Below are positions 49,001 through 61,350 of a stretch of 64,000 bases of DNA, piece after piece (the stretch's first letter is position 1; each line of letters starts with the position of its first letter). The stretch is taken from assembly GCF_016802725.1 (NCBI RefSeq), contig NC_052671.1, positions 5,271,001-5,335,000 of the forward strand. Direction: 5' to 3'. The stretch is from Solenopsis invicta (Eukaryota; Arthropoda; Insecta; Hymenoptera; Formicidae). A program made the translations under genes and the position numbers. The notes below the pieces were generated by a model that saw only the letters and a program-made list of their open reading frames with translations, was not told the origin of the DNA and searched no databases.

Positions 49001-52000
49001 AATATATTACAGAAGAAAGGGAGAGTGGACGACAAAAACGAAAAACTGCTAAAAATGCGGAAGAAATAATCAGGAAAAAGTATCTTAATAGCGATAGTGA
49101 TTCTAACGATAGTACAGAACTTATAACAGTAAATCACAAGCTGAAAAAGGATATACGTCCTGCATCACCTCCTTCGTTAAAACGTAGCTCGGAAAACGAA
49201 GTTTGTAATGGTAATATCAAGAAACTGAGGATGAACTCGGAGGAAAAAAAAGATATCACACAATTATCCTTCATTGAGAAATTTTTTCGGAGGGATCTTA
49301 AAGCAAAATTACCAAAACTTACACAAGAGGTAAAAAAAAGTTGACTGACACTTTTTGACTTTTTATTTATCTTCTAGAGTGTAGTTGTTTTTTCATTTAG
49401 TACAATTTTTCAATTTTATTTAATACAATTTTTGTTAGAGACTATAAGAATATAGTATACCTAAACGCGTTTATAGCTGTAGTCCATTTGATGTTACAGA
49501 TGTTTTGAAGTGTTTGATTAACCAATCAAAACAAAAAATTTTACAAATTGACTAATCAAAGAATGCTTTGAAGTATTTTTAGCATCAAGTAGACCGTAGT
49601 TTATGGTAAGAGCACATACACACAGTCGACGCGACTTATGTTGCTACCTTATCTTATTGATTTACTGTGATAGATCGACAAATCGCTCGAAGTCTGAAGT
49701 CATTCCTTTGTTTTTACAAGATTGTGTACTATTTTTATTTCTTGTATTTTTTCAACATTTATCTCCAAGTGATCCATGTGGTAGTATTGCGTTAATATAG
49801 AGCTCGGCAAAATGCACATTTTAGCCGATTTTCAGCTAACGCTATTTCCTTTATCTCACCAACTTGCACGCAGTTCAAATGTTAATCGGCATTTGGAAGT
49901 AGTGAGGTAAGGGGAAAGCTTTAAGCTGAAAATCAGTTGAAATGTGCATTTTGTGCCGAGTTCTGCTGACTAATGCAATGACACACACATGCACACATAC
50001 AACACATGCTCACATACAACACACACACGCGCGCGCGCGCGAGTTAGACCCTGCTCACAATAAAGGAATATTAGGAATAGGAATAGAAATTTTAGAATTA
50101 GTTTTCTCAATGAACACTATAGAGAAATAATAAATTATGTCGTCTCTTGTACGAGACACATTTATGTCTTATTCGTATCCATTATGCATTATGTATAATT
50201 TTCATTAAAAGAACTGATTAATTTTTATTCTTCAAAATCTCAATCATTGCAAAATTCGAAATAATATGAAAGTTGCTATATTGTGATAGAAGACACTTTC
50301 TAGTTTGTATTTATGTTTCTAAAGTTTTACTTTTAATTTTTGTTTAAAAAATAAATACAATCCCAAAATGAATATATCGATATTGGTGACCTTTATCTAT
50401 AATAAATCTCAATTTGTTACAAAATATAAAATTATTACTTATATATTACTATTATAATGTACTTAAGGAACTGGAGGAGCTTCTGATTCAAAAAATTGTC
50501 GAAACGATCACGATGCGCAGTGAAATTGGACATCTTAGAGAACAAGCTCGCCTATCCGAAAAATATCAAGAAATAACGCGTACAAGGATGCAGCAATTGA
50601 TGAAGCAAGTGAAGGACTTCAAGATGGTTCTGGAGCGCAATGAGATAGATCGTCGTGCGAATCCCGACAAATCTGTGGCGCCTATAAAGATAAACAGATC
50701 CGTCGGCTTACAAGTTAACTTTATAACGGTATTTATTTATCGCGAAGATTCTAACACATTTTGCGTTTATTTGAAATTATGCTAATGGTGATTAAATGCT
50801 TCACTCGATAGGAACATGGAGTACAGAACTTGCGGCAAGCCACGAATCTCAAGTCTGTAACTACAAACAATACAAATGCCACAAACACCACAAACACTAC
50901 AAACACCACGAGCACCACAAATACAGCAAATACAACAAACGCCACGAATGCTACGAATGCTACGAACAATTCTACATCTACTGAGACGACGAATAACATT
51001 GCGATAAGTCCAAGACGCGGAATCAAAATAAGATCACCAGTAGTGAGCCGGCCTGTAGTGACTATGACTACTCCTATAGTCACTCAAACCTCTGTCCAAA
51101 CGACGGTAATTCCCACTGTGACACCTGCAGCCTTAGTTGTTGCTAAACCATTGGACCCTCCCGCGTTAACGTTGTCCACTCAGTCTACTAGCAATCTTCA
51201 ACCAATCTTGCCTGCTGTAAGTATAACGTGAGAAAGATTGCATTTATTGTAAATATTATTAAAATAATAATATTTATAGCAAATGCAAATGAGAACATTT
51301 ATTTTATAATATTGCATTAATTTAATTACACACAAATTTTGCAGCCGCAACAGCAGATTCAGTCGCAATCACATCAGACTATTGTTCTAAATGGCAAAAT
51401 ACAAAATCAAGTAAATCGGCCGCCATTGATAGCTCCAAAACCAAGAAACGATTTTATTGATCTTACGGATGAGGAGGAAAAAAATAAATGTATGTTCACC
51501 TATTTTTCTACATATAGATTTATATATAAATACGCATATATGTGCAAAGTATATAGACAAAGAGAGTATACTTTAAAACCATAAACTATTTCCATTGCGA
51601 TGCTAGTTAATGACATTTGTAATTATCACGTTTTCCACATTAATATGTCGAATCTTGTATTACAGCAAATGCGAAAGTTACTACAACTGCAACTTCTATA
51701 ATAGAATCATCAACCTTAAATGTAACATCGAAACCTGTTCAATCCTTCCAAAGAGTAATACAAGCAATTCCGGCAAATGTCGCAATTGCGACGACGCAAC
51801 CAGCTAGTATAAAAGTGATAGCAACTAATCAGCCGTCAGCACAAACCCTCGTTGTAAGTATTTTTTGCCTATTATACTATACATCTGAATATAATATCTA
51901 TCTATATAAATAAAAATGTAAATGTTTGTTTGTTCAAAATCTTAAATCTCCGAAAGTTCTTTAACGAATGCTTTGAAATTTTGACACAACGTTGCATTCG

Positions 52001-53370
52001 AATACGCGCGTGTTTTAAAAAAAAAATGTATATCCACAAAAATTGTATACCGCGCTTTCTCTTTTCTTACTTTTCCATTTAACCGGACTGAGCCACAGCA
52101 ACGTGTGACGGGGCACAGCTAGTAAAAAATAAAATAAAAGAGATGTACGAACGTGCATATGTCAATGTGTCATATGTATGTGTATATGTGTGTGTGTGTG
52201 TGTAATATTTATTACATATTTAAATATTTTTAGAATAATGTGAATCCTCCCAGAGTGGCGTACGTAATGCAAAGTGGCACGGGTTCTCCAAGACAAGTAC
52301 TAATAGCCAATACTAATCAGCAAGTACAGGTTGGTAGTAACAATTTGTTGTTTTTTCATCAAAAAAACGATTGTTTTCTAAATGTCTAAAAACGAGAAAG
52401 CTATTGTAATATTGCTGAAAAAGTTATTATAATATAAATAAAAAAATTGAATATTTTCTAGATACGGCCGGTGAACGCACCTAATAATAAATCACCGTTT
52501 TCAACTGTTACATATAAGACAGGTAATTAAATAAAGATATATATTAATATATCATACTTTAACGTTTTTAATGCTTTCAAGAACTGGTAAGAAAAGAGTT
52601 GTACCAAAAAAATGTTATATTTGTCGTAATATCTTTACTTTGTTATTTATTCATTTTCTTATTAATAGGAATATCAACAATCACGAATGGTGCTGTACGT
52701 GTATTAGCCACGCCAGTTCTATCGAATATACAGATAAGTAAGGTGAGTATCAAAAGTAACGATTCTATTCTTGTGAACATTTGTTTGTTCAATACGATTA
52801 TAATTTTAGTGATGTTTTATTTCAGCATCCAGCGGCACTGCCAGACATTCCAAGTTATGCGGTAACGCCTGGTTGGAAACTGCCACCACCTGCGCCATCG
52901 TTAAAGATCTCAAAAGTCTCGAATGGTAAACTATGAATGTCTCTATTTTATATTAATAATTGATATTTAAGTTTTACGAAACTTTTAATGTAACGATAAT
53001 GTCTATAGGCATAGTGTTATCTTGGAACATGACTCTATCGGATAAATATGCTGATATCGCCAGTTATCAATTGTATGCATACCAAGAAGTCGCTGGTGTG
53101 AATCCTAGCACATCACTGTGGAAAAAGGTGGGAGATGTGCGTGCACTGCCACTTCCTATGGCATGTACTTTGACTCAGGTAAATTGTAACATCAACTTTG
53201 TAACTTGTCAAGAGGATAGTCTGTCGAGTTGTTTGGAATTTACATTAATATGAATGATTATGTTCTTGTTACAGTTTTCTGAGGGTAACAATTATTACTT
53301 TGCGGTCAGAGCAGTTGATACACATTCTAGAAAGGGGCAGTACAGTTTACCTGGCAACATCTCTTTGTAA
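46033..53370 (+). CDS. wde: Windei/ATF7IP, SETDB1 (Eggless) cofactor
   Basis: Fourteen coding exons: 46033-46291, 46725-46826, 47002-47979, 49013-49329, 50468-50728, 50812-51216, 51345-51489, 51666-51853, 52234-52329, 52462-52522, 52669-52742, 52826-52925, 53009-53178, 53275-53370; 1,083 residues, every phase matching. ATF7IP/Windei binds and stabilises the H3K9 methyltransferase SETDB1 in the nucleus. The acidic Ser/Asp/Asn-rich N-terminal half is probably disordered. A conserved helical block (KYQEITRTRMQQLMKQVKDF, about residues 553-639) matches the SETDB1-interaction region. A SUMO-interaction motif, FIDLT followed by acidic residues, lies at 811-815. The C-terminus is the ATF7IP fibronectin III domain (GIVLSWNM, LWKKVGDVRALPLPMACTLTQ, YYFAVRA). 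Exon 6 encodes an Asn/Thr-rich microsatellite-like tract. The introns carry several foldbacks and a Helitron-like element. Confidence 0.93.
48404..48667. repeat. foldback element J in windei intron 3
   Basis: TTAGTTGGATAAAGAATCACA on the left pairs with the complement of TTTCTTTATCCAACTGAG. AATAATAAAATTAAAAATA, GAATAGAAGCTGATGTCTT-type sequence and others follow in register. Arms about 75 nt at about 85% identity with about 110 nt between. Wholly intronic. Confidence 0.8.
49471..49598. repeat. foldback element K in windei intron 4
   Basis: CTGTAGTCCATTTGATGTTAC pairs with the complement of TAGCATCAAGTAGACCGTAG, and TTTGATTAACCAA with TTGACTAATCAAA. Arms about 50 nt, about 80% identical. Confidence 0.65.
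49800..49965. repeat. foldback element L in windei intron 4
   Basis: AGCTCGGCAAAATGCACATTT with GATTTTCAGCT pairs with the right arm AGCTGAAAATCAGTTGAAATG and GTGCATTTTGTGCCGAGTT. Arms about 58 nt, with an internal insertion. MITE-like. Confidence 0.75.
51897..52123 (+). mobile_element. short non-autonomous Helitron-like element
   Basis: In windei intron 8. The 5' end TCTATCTATATAAATAAAAATG followed by GTTTGTTTGTTC and AATCTCCGAAAGTTCTTTAACGAATGC-type sequence (shown here only in part) is the pattern of common insect Helitron 5' regions. The 3' end is GGGGCACAGCTAGT, i.e. the CTAGT (CTRR) terminus typical of Helitrons, preceded by a short pairing segment (CACAGCAACGTGTG). About 225 bp with no coding capacity. 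The exact 5' base could be 51897 or 51901. Assignment is from motif recognition, not alignment. Confidence 0.6.
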
Positions 53371-54355
53371 AGGAGCACTATTAAGTTGTCGAGATTTTCA
53401 TTCATTTTTTGTTTCTTCTTTATTTCTTTTACGTTTAATGCGTATTGTGATAAAAATAGTCTGTAGATAATGTTTCATAATAACACGATATACTACAACA
53501 ATCTCTTTTGACGATTAATGTAACTAATTTCAAAATTTTTTTTTTTTTTTGGACATGCGTGACTACTGATCGCAGATGTGGTAGCCATTGCTTCCATTAA
53601 TTACCCATCTAAATGCTTCCAATTTCACACATAATTTATTGTACATAATTTCCAACTTATAATGATAATATATAAATTCTCTTTTTTAAATTTCTTTTAA
53701 CAGATAAATTTTCATACATTCTTTTAGGGCAAAATATTGATATTACAATGTAATTGTAATTTCTTAAAAACATTTTAATGATAAATTCATGAAATTATCT
53801 GGACGTGTTTGCGCTCTGGTTTTTATCATTTGTAAACAATAAATTTTTAGACAGTACACATGTCAAGACATAAAACGATTTAAAGACATTTTAAATCGTT
53901 TTTAAGACATCTAATGTCCCGTTTTTAGTCATGATGTTGTCGTTGCACTGTATAAAATAGAGAATTTTAGTAAACAAGATTTCATATACAATTCAAACAT
54001 ACATAATTCATAAATTAGATAAGTTTTTAGAAAATTTTGGTTTATAAGGAAATGTATTATTTGTGGCCAACCGAAAAGTCTAAGTGATGCACTAAATTAT
54101 TTGCAATCAGTATCATTGAATACTATTTTATTGGGTGCTTGGTATTTCCAACCACCGTATTTTTTAATATAATATTTTCCAGTAATTACGAGGCGATCGT
54201 TACTCTGGATAATATAATTTGCTCAATTTTTTACACCAAAATTCCGGTGAATATTTATAACGCTAATGTATGTCATAGAGAATTCTCTTTTTATATACGA
54301 GAAACGCATTAATTAAATCGTTTGTGTGTAAATAATAATGTGTGTACATACTTAT

Positions 54356-54866
54356 ACAGGATGGTTCCTAAATATTTAAAAAATTTTAAGGGGTGATTTC
54401 TTATATTAATTCAAGATGAAAACATGATTATGTCCGAAACTTAGTTTCAAAAATTGTTGGGATTGCTTCTGATTGAATAAAAAATGTACGACCTAAAAAA
54501 TAAGCCTTTAGTTCCTTGAAACATACAAAGAGTCGATTTTACGCTATTAACTTAATCGACTGATTTTTATATTGTAATTAACCAATCGCATTTGTCGGTA
54601 GAATTGATCAAAAATACCTAATCACGGTTGACACTTAACCGGTCGATTCAAGTTAATGACGTTGCTGAAACCGATCAAAAGTTTTATCAAAATAACTTGA
54701 GAGGTTTTCGAATTTTTTTTTAAAAACAAAATTTTCTCTCAACTTTGATACTTTGTATTTTTGAAACTAAGTTGTTTCGGATGTATGGTTATATGAAGTT
54801 TTCATTTTTAATTAATGTGAGGAATTGGTTTTAAAAATTTTTTAGAATACTTAAGGATCAGCCTAT
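54356..54866. repeat. foldback element M, about 500 bp
   Basis: The ends are inverted copies: CAGGATGGTTCCTAAATATTT on the left against the complement of TTAAGGATCAGCCT on the right, then AAAATTTTxAA, ATATTAATTxAAxATGAAAAC, ATGTCCGAAAC and TTAGTTTCAAAAAT pair in register with CATCCGAAAC-type complements. Arms are roughly 110-120 nt, about 75-80% identical, with about 280 nt of unrelated sequence between them. Possibly a non-autonomous DNA transposon. Confidence 0.7.
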
Positions 54867-57368
54867 ATATATTATATGTCTTCGTTATATATAGAACGTG
54901 AACGTTTTCAATTCTGATTAAAAATAAATAATAAACTTCATAACTCATGTAATAAACTAAATAGTTAAATTAATCATCTCTTTTGTATCTAAACAGTATG
55001 AACACAATAAACTTTTCAACTCTAATTAACTTCCTTTCACAACTATTGAGTAACTCTCTATTCATACTAGTATCATCCCAAATAAAAAAGGAGACTCCGA
55101 AAAAAATTCTTTTTGAATTCTTAAATATATTTTTTTCAGCCCATTTTTGTTTTAAAAACTCTTAAGGGTTCACTTAAGAATTCACTTTTACATTACAAAT
55201 TTTACGGAAACAAAAAGCGATAGAGTCGGATTTGTTTCATTGTAAAGATTATATATATATTTTTTTTTATTTAAATTTTATTAAAAAAATATTTAAAAAT
55301 GATGTTGTTATTAACATTCTTGTGAAATTTGTTTAAAAAAAAAAATAAACACGGTTTGTGATGACTACGTTCTCACAAAATTTATTAGAAAGCAAAATGC
55401 TTTATAAAAGCTTTGAATCTGGTATTTCATACAACCGTTTTTCAAAATATTACGTTTGAATAAAATAGCAATTAGTAAAAGTTGAATGTAGATCTTATTA
55501 CAAAAAAATTCTATTGGTTTCTGGTCTGCGCAAAAGAAACGAAGCATTATAAAAAAAATCCTGCGTTAAAGACTATTTTTTAGTGTCTAGAAAAAAGTAT
55601 GTGTAAAATTGCAAGTCACTCGATCAAGCTCTTCAAATTATAGTGTTTTAAACATAAATTTTATAAGAATATTAATATGCTATTTAAAATAAAAAATTGT
55701 AATAATATTTGCGAAATAGTTGATTCCATTATAAACTGTGTCAAATAATGTAATATTTCGAACAGGAAGGACGTAACACGTTCCTAGTTTTGGAAAGACG
55801 GCGGGAGAAAGGGAGGATAAATTATAATGAATGTTCTTTAAAAACTGCAGACTTTATCCTTGGGAGAGCAAAAGAAACTTTAGATACGACAATTTTTTGC
55901 GGAGTTATATGTGCTTAAATTTATAGTTCTGTGAAATATGTATACATATGTAACGAATTTTTTTTATTAAGCATTAAACATATTATATCTATATTTATAT
56001 TGCAAATCCTAAATTAAAATGCAGCTTGATCGTGTGACTTGTAATTTTACATACTTTTTCTAGACACAATAAAAACCAGTCTTTGACGTAGACTTTTTTT
56101 TCACAATATTTCATTTTTGTTTTCGTAGTCAAAAAACCAAATAAAATTGTTGAAAAAGAATCTAATATTTAACTTTGACTAGTTGCCTGCATTTTGTTCA
56201 AACGTAATATTTCGAAACACGGCTACTTGAAACACTAAATTTATGTTTCAACTTTATAAAATTGGTGTCATTTAGATAAGTTTTGCGAGTACGGCAATAG
56301 TCGCCGCAAGTCGTGTCTTTAAAGTTTCACAAGAATATTAATAACGACGCCATTTTCATTTATTTTTTAGTCAAATTTAAATGACAAAGAGAGAAAAATG
56401 CAATCTTTGCAATGAAATAAACCCAATTCCTCTATCTCTTTCCGTTTTTCTACAAAAAATTTACAAAGTTAGGCTTTGTTTTGACGCGTTTAGGTACCTA
56501 TGCCCCTTTAAACTCAGTCGAACCGGGATTAGGGGGGGAGGGCGGCGCGGAAGAGAGGGAGGAAGAGAAATAGAGTGCAGAAGGTGTAGCTGACTCGGAT
56601 GGCGAACGCAAATTCAACGGAGCGTCGTTAGTCTTGAAATTGCGCTTTCGCAGTCTCCCTGCGTGGGAACCGTCGCTCTCTCGGTTCTCCCGCGTGTCTC
56701 ATGCCTCTTCCCGAGGTGTGATCCCTCGTGCTTACCGCACGATTCGCTCGTCAAATGAGTCAGCAGCGGGGTGCGACGTCGCGACAACGTCGTAGCAGCA
56801 GACGCAGTCCCGCTAATCATCGCGAGGCGAGGGTGGCCCGTCGCCGTCAATCTCAGCGAGAAGGGAAAACGAATGAGGAAGCGGGGGCGGAAGTACTATT
56901 GCGGCTCCGATAATTTATGAACGCGCGCCGCGCCGTGCGCGCTCGCGCGCGCGCGCCGGAGTGGGTGGGTGTATACGTGTGTGTGTGCGTGTGTGCGTGT
57001 ATGCGTGCACAGTAATGTATACGCGACGGCGAAGGTGAAAATGTTGGCGAAGATCGCGGCGCGCTGACATAGGCGACACGACGGAGTCGGACGCGTCTCG
57101 TGTACCGTGGACGCATAGTGAAATCGACAACAACGACGACAACAGCGAGGACGAGAATTGGACGGTCGTGCGACAATCGTTGACGGAGGAGAGAAGCGCT
57201 ACATCGACGACCGTCACCGCCGTTGACGTTGAGGTGCCGCGCGTCGCATTCGGGTGCACATTGTCGCATCGTAGCAGCGTTCGCCAGGCAGTGCGTTTAC
57301 TCCACTTTGCTTCTCGCACTCCTTCACGGTTACCTCGCACGCGCGCGCGCGCGCACGCACGCTCACTC

Positions 57369-57375
57369 TCTCTTT

Positions 57376-57415
<40 letters not shown>
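57369..57415. repeat. (CT)n microsatellite in the RNF144 5' region
   Basis: About 20 CT units with few interruptions, directly upstream of the RNF144-like gene. CT/GA tracts at promoters can bind GAGA-type factors, but nothing else here supports that. Confidence 0.9.
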
Positions 57416-57417
<2 letters not shown>

Positions 57418-57751
57418 CTTGAAGTGCCGAGGACGATCAGCTGTTGTGGGTGTTCCGTACGTCGTGAAGATGCCCGTCCCGCGAGCTCGGTACCGAGACT
57501 GGGAATACTAAATAATGTAAACGTCAAACAGTATAGGTGCGAAAAGTTGGTTACGACACTCGGAGATGAGGTGGGTGCACGGTGCCGTTTCAGAAACCTG
57601 ACGCGCAGTACGTAGAATACGTGTGAGTAGGAGGTGACGCACGAACGACGAGGATTATGACGAGCAGCGCGAGGCTTGCCCATCGACGTCCGCGCAGCTA
57701 CACCGGGGTAAATTGTGCGATTTCGCCATGTACATATGATTATTCGGGTTC

Positions 57752-59623
57752 ATGCGTTCCCTCACTGTCAGCGGCGAGCGTACGACGACGACGACGGGCG
57801 CGGAAGGAAGCACCTCGTCGGCGGAGGATCGGCGAACGCAGGCCGCCTGCTCCTCTTCCTTCTCCTCCACCACCACCACCTCCTCCTCCTCCTCCTCCTC
57901 CTCCTCGTCGCCCGTAACCAGCAGCGACGTCCAGGGGATGCCTAGCCTACACTCGCTCGTCCTGCGACGGGCACCACTGATGGACATGGGTGCCGCGACC
58001 AGTTCGGTCACGTCCGTCAACCCATCCGCTAAAGTCACGGCCAACCAGAAGAAGATCGACAAGTCCAAACTCAGCGGCATCAGGCTGCCCCTGATACGCA
58101 AAGAGGCCAGCGTGGTGAACCTGTCCCTGACGGAGAGGACCGGCGTTACGCTGCCGGGCAGAGAGGCGGACGCGCCTCTCCTGCGACCTGAGAGTAGCGC
58201 GAGTTTGGAGGCGCGCGGCGGCAGCGGCAGCGGCGACGGTGGCAGCGGTAGTTGGATGAATCTGGGTCCCGGCGGCGCGCTCAGGAAGTGCGAGACCGCT
58301 GTGGGACTGAGCACCTCGGCCCTCGAGGGCAGACCCATCAATCGCAGCAGAGTCTGCTCCCGCTGCTCCAGCCTGCTGTCCCTGGCATCCAGCTCACGTT
58401 ACAGCCTAGCCGCTGGTAATTTTGTCCCTGCGGGCTCACAGCAGACGATCGGACGGATATTTTGTAAGCTGTGTCTCGTCGACACCTCTCTCTCCAAAAC
58501 GTTTAAGATCGATGGATGCGGTTGTTCCTATTGTAAAGATGTAAGTCTAAACCTTTCCAACTCTGTTGTCATTTAGGAAGGACATCAGATATTACAGATT
58601 ACATCAGATATTATAGAGAAATACACTTATATCATTCTGTTTTCCTACGATTTCTTTTAGTGCATGCGTGCCTATGTAGAGTTTGAGATTGAGGAAGGTG
58701 CATATGAAATTAGTTGCCCCGATGCTCAGTGTGATCACGGCGCCATCCTATCTTTGAAAGAGATATCAAGCCTCGTCAACACTGAACTCGTGGAGAAGCA
58801 CTGCAAGTTTCGTTTAAATAGAGGTAAGTAATATGGATTCTCTAGTGTATTTATTTAGTTTGTGTATTCCTTCTTTCACAAAGTGATCCAGTCGAAAATT
58901 ATACACTTAATAATCAATATAATCTGTATGCAGATGTGTCGATGGACAAGGGACGCGCGTGGTGTCCACGAGCGGGTTGTGAAACAATATGTTCGATAAA
59001 TGGCAACAGTGGAAGCGGCACTCCCTTAGGTCCTGTTCACTGTCCCAACTGCTCTACAAATTTCTGTTCAATATGCCGCGAGCCTTGGCACAATGGGCCC
59101 TGTTCAGATCTTCCATTAGGAATACCGTTCGGTAGCGATCACATTAAATGTTGTCCTATGTGCTCCGTGCCGATAGAAAAGGACGAAGGTTGTGCTCAAA
59201 TGATGTGCAAAAGATGTAAACATGTGTTTTGCTGGTACTGCTTAACATCCTTAGATGTAAGTATTCTTGTAGCGGTAAAGGAAGTATGCGGTTAAACGTT
59301 CCAGACCAAACTATTGCTAACTTTATACATATGAGAATGCTTCGGCATAAGATGTTAAATTAATTTTGTAAATTGTTGGTGCATAGGATGACTTTCTATT
59401 GCGACATTACGACAAGGGACCATGTAAGAATAAATTGGGCCACTCACGTGCGTCCGTGATATGGCATCGAACGCAAGTAATCGGGATCTTCGCTGGTTTT
59501 GGCCTACTTCTACTTGTCGCATCGCCCTTGCTATTGTTAGCGGCACCTTGCATCGTATGCTGTAAATGTCGCGTTTGCGGCTCTTCCAGACTCGAACAAG
59601 AGGAAGGCGATACGACGACATAG
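57752..59623 (+). CDS. RNF144: RNF144-type RBR E3 ubiquitin ligase, membrane-anchored
   Basis: Four coding exons: 57752-58540, 58661-58823, 58934-59256, 59387-59623, giving 503 residues. RBR ligases take ubiquitin from an E2 onto a RING2 cysteine before passing it to the substrate. RING1 starts at about 238 (CKLC...CGCSYCKDC), the IBR is at about 328-374 (CPRAGC...CPNC...CSIC), and RING2 at about 391-420 (CPMC...EGCAQMMCKRCKHVFCWYC) with the predicted catalytic Cys404. A hydrophobic segment at about 456-480 near the C-terminus is the RNF144-type membrane anchor. The N-terminal extension of about 235 residues is long for RNF144A/B (about 300 in total) and includes a Ser/Thr tract encoded by a CCT/CTC repeat. 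ATG 57752 was chosen because an in-frame TGA lies at 57737; ATG 57938 is an alternative. Confidence 0.9.
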
Positions 59624-61350
59624 GACCTTCCAAACGTTTTAATAGATTCTCGCTTAATTATTTCCTTGAGATAAAGTATAAGCACTCTTCCTAGGCTTCC
59701 GCACATGGGAGATAATATAATTGGCAACTTATATAGATATACATTGCATTTTGTTAAGTTTACGTTTTATTTTATTTTTGCTCCTAGAAGATAATATAAA
59801 GGGCAAGAATGTGCATATCTCAGTCAAGAGAGGAGATAGATGGGAGTATATTGTGATTAACTATATATTTATGTTTTATTTAGACATTGTTTGGACAAAA
59901 TAAGAGATGTTGTAATTTGTATAGTTATAATACGTTTATTTTATATAGTCACCTGATAAGTTTTATATGATGATTTTATAAAAAAAGATAGTCTTTATGA
60001 CGAGTCGTAATTAATTATGTGAGTCACAAGCAAGTTTAATAATTTACAAATACTCATTCAACGAATTTTTATACGAAAACATTCCAGGAATTTATTTGCG
60101 TATATTGGGGATGTCAGATTTATTATACTGCCGCAAAAGCATGTTACGATCGTACGTCGTGAAAATACTTGTACTGTAAATTATAATTGTGTTTTTGTTG
60201 ATTTCTATGTGAGCTTATTTTTTATTGCCCTTGTAAAATGGCGACCGGGACACCGATAATATAATTATTTGGTTTTATTCAATTATTAGATTATGTAACA
60301 TAACTAAATTATATTGAAATTATATAGTGTGTGTATATCTATATGTGTGCCCGCATCGAATTATGTGTAAGGCTCGGATCTACATTTTTATAGTAAAACG
60401 AATCTTTGATCATGTAAAGTATTAGATTGCACAATATTCTATATTCTTGTTATCTTAATTTGTGGGTGCTTTCGTGTTTACTTTGGTGATTTAATCGCGC
60501 ATGTATATTACATGTACATTAATTTAGAACGAGAGTATAAAAGCATAGCGAGTAAAAATAACTATTACATACAAAAGAATCTATTTCACGTGCATTTTAT
60601 CATTGAAATCGAGGGAATGTTGTTGTTAATATGTATTTAACACGTTATCGTTATCGATCGATGTGTGAGCTGTGCAGTTAACGTTTGACATTAAGAATCT
60701 ATAAATCAATATGTGCCATGTGATTGCGAGACTCTACTAGAATTTACTTCCAGAAGCTCGAAATCCGCAACGAAGCAAATTCGCTTTACCGAAACGTGTT
60801 AATTACATTCATAATCATCTAATACGCATTATTAATTAAATTTAGATTATTGGAGGTCACGGATATAAATAATCAACTTTGGACAATAGTTATATGTTAT
60901 CTTCAAGAAAGAAAAAAACAGATTCTCTTCGCAAATAATAAACAATATAAATATCAAGGAAACAACAGAAAAACAATATATATATGTATGTGATTGCATA
61001 ATAAATATATGTGGTATTTTGTATATATAGTGAAATGTGGACGCTTAAATGATGAAGAGTGTGGAAAGTCGTTACGTTTGGACAAAAAATGCATTTCTCG
61101 CAAATAATACGGTACAGAGAGTTTAGCAGACGATTGCGTTACTTGATAAGTTTCTCTGTAGCTGACTTTCATTATTTTACTGTCAGAACTGTTGAAATAT
61201 CTCATTTGTTGTATTATTAATATCGTATGTAAATAAAAAAAGGAAGATCTACACGCGTACGTGTGCGTGTATGTAATTATGCATTTGAGTGTGTGTGCAC
61301 TCGTGTGTTAAGAAAATAAAGGTACAATGAACTAGAAGTAATCTATTGTA
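59624..61350. other. RNF144-like gene 3' UTR region
   Basis: AT-rich, no coding signal. An AATAAA within AAAATAAAGG near 61313 would allow a 3' UTR of about 1.7 kb; other AT-rich signals occur earlier. Confidence 0.4.

Larger units (their letters stand above)
53371..57751. other. windei 3' region, foldback, and RNF144 promoter
   Basis: AT-rich 3' UTR and spacer to about 56500, with a long foldback at 54356-54866, then an abrupt change to GC/CpG-rich sequence at about 56520-57750 upstream of the next gene. The GC-rich part contains a (CG)n tract at about 56930-56952, GT/GC-rich repeats at 56970-57005, and a CT microsatellite at 57369-57415. The overlapping Arg/Pro/Ser-rich frames there look like GC-rich noncoding DNA (5' UTR and promoter). 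Confidence 0.5.

Noticed and set aside
56614..57683. Arg/Ser/His-rich frames upstream of the RNF144-like gene
   Set aside because: Caused by CG, GT and CT repeats in the promoter/5' UTR; an in-frame stop at 57737 separates them from the gene.
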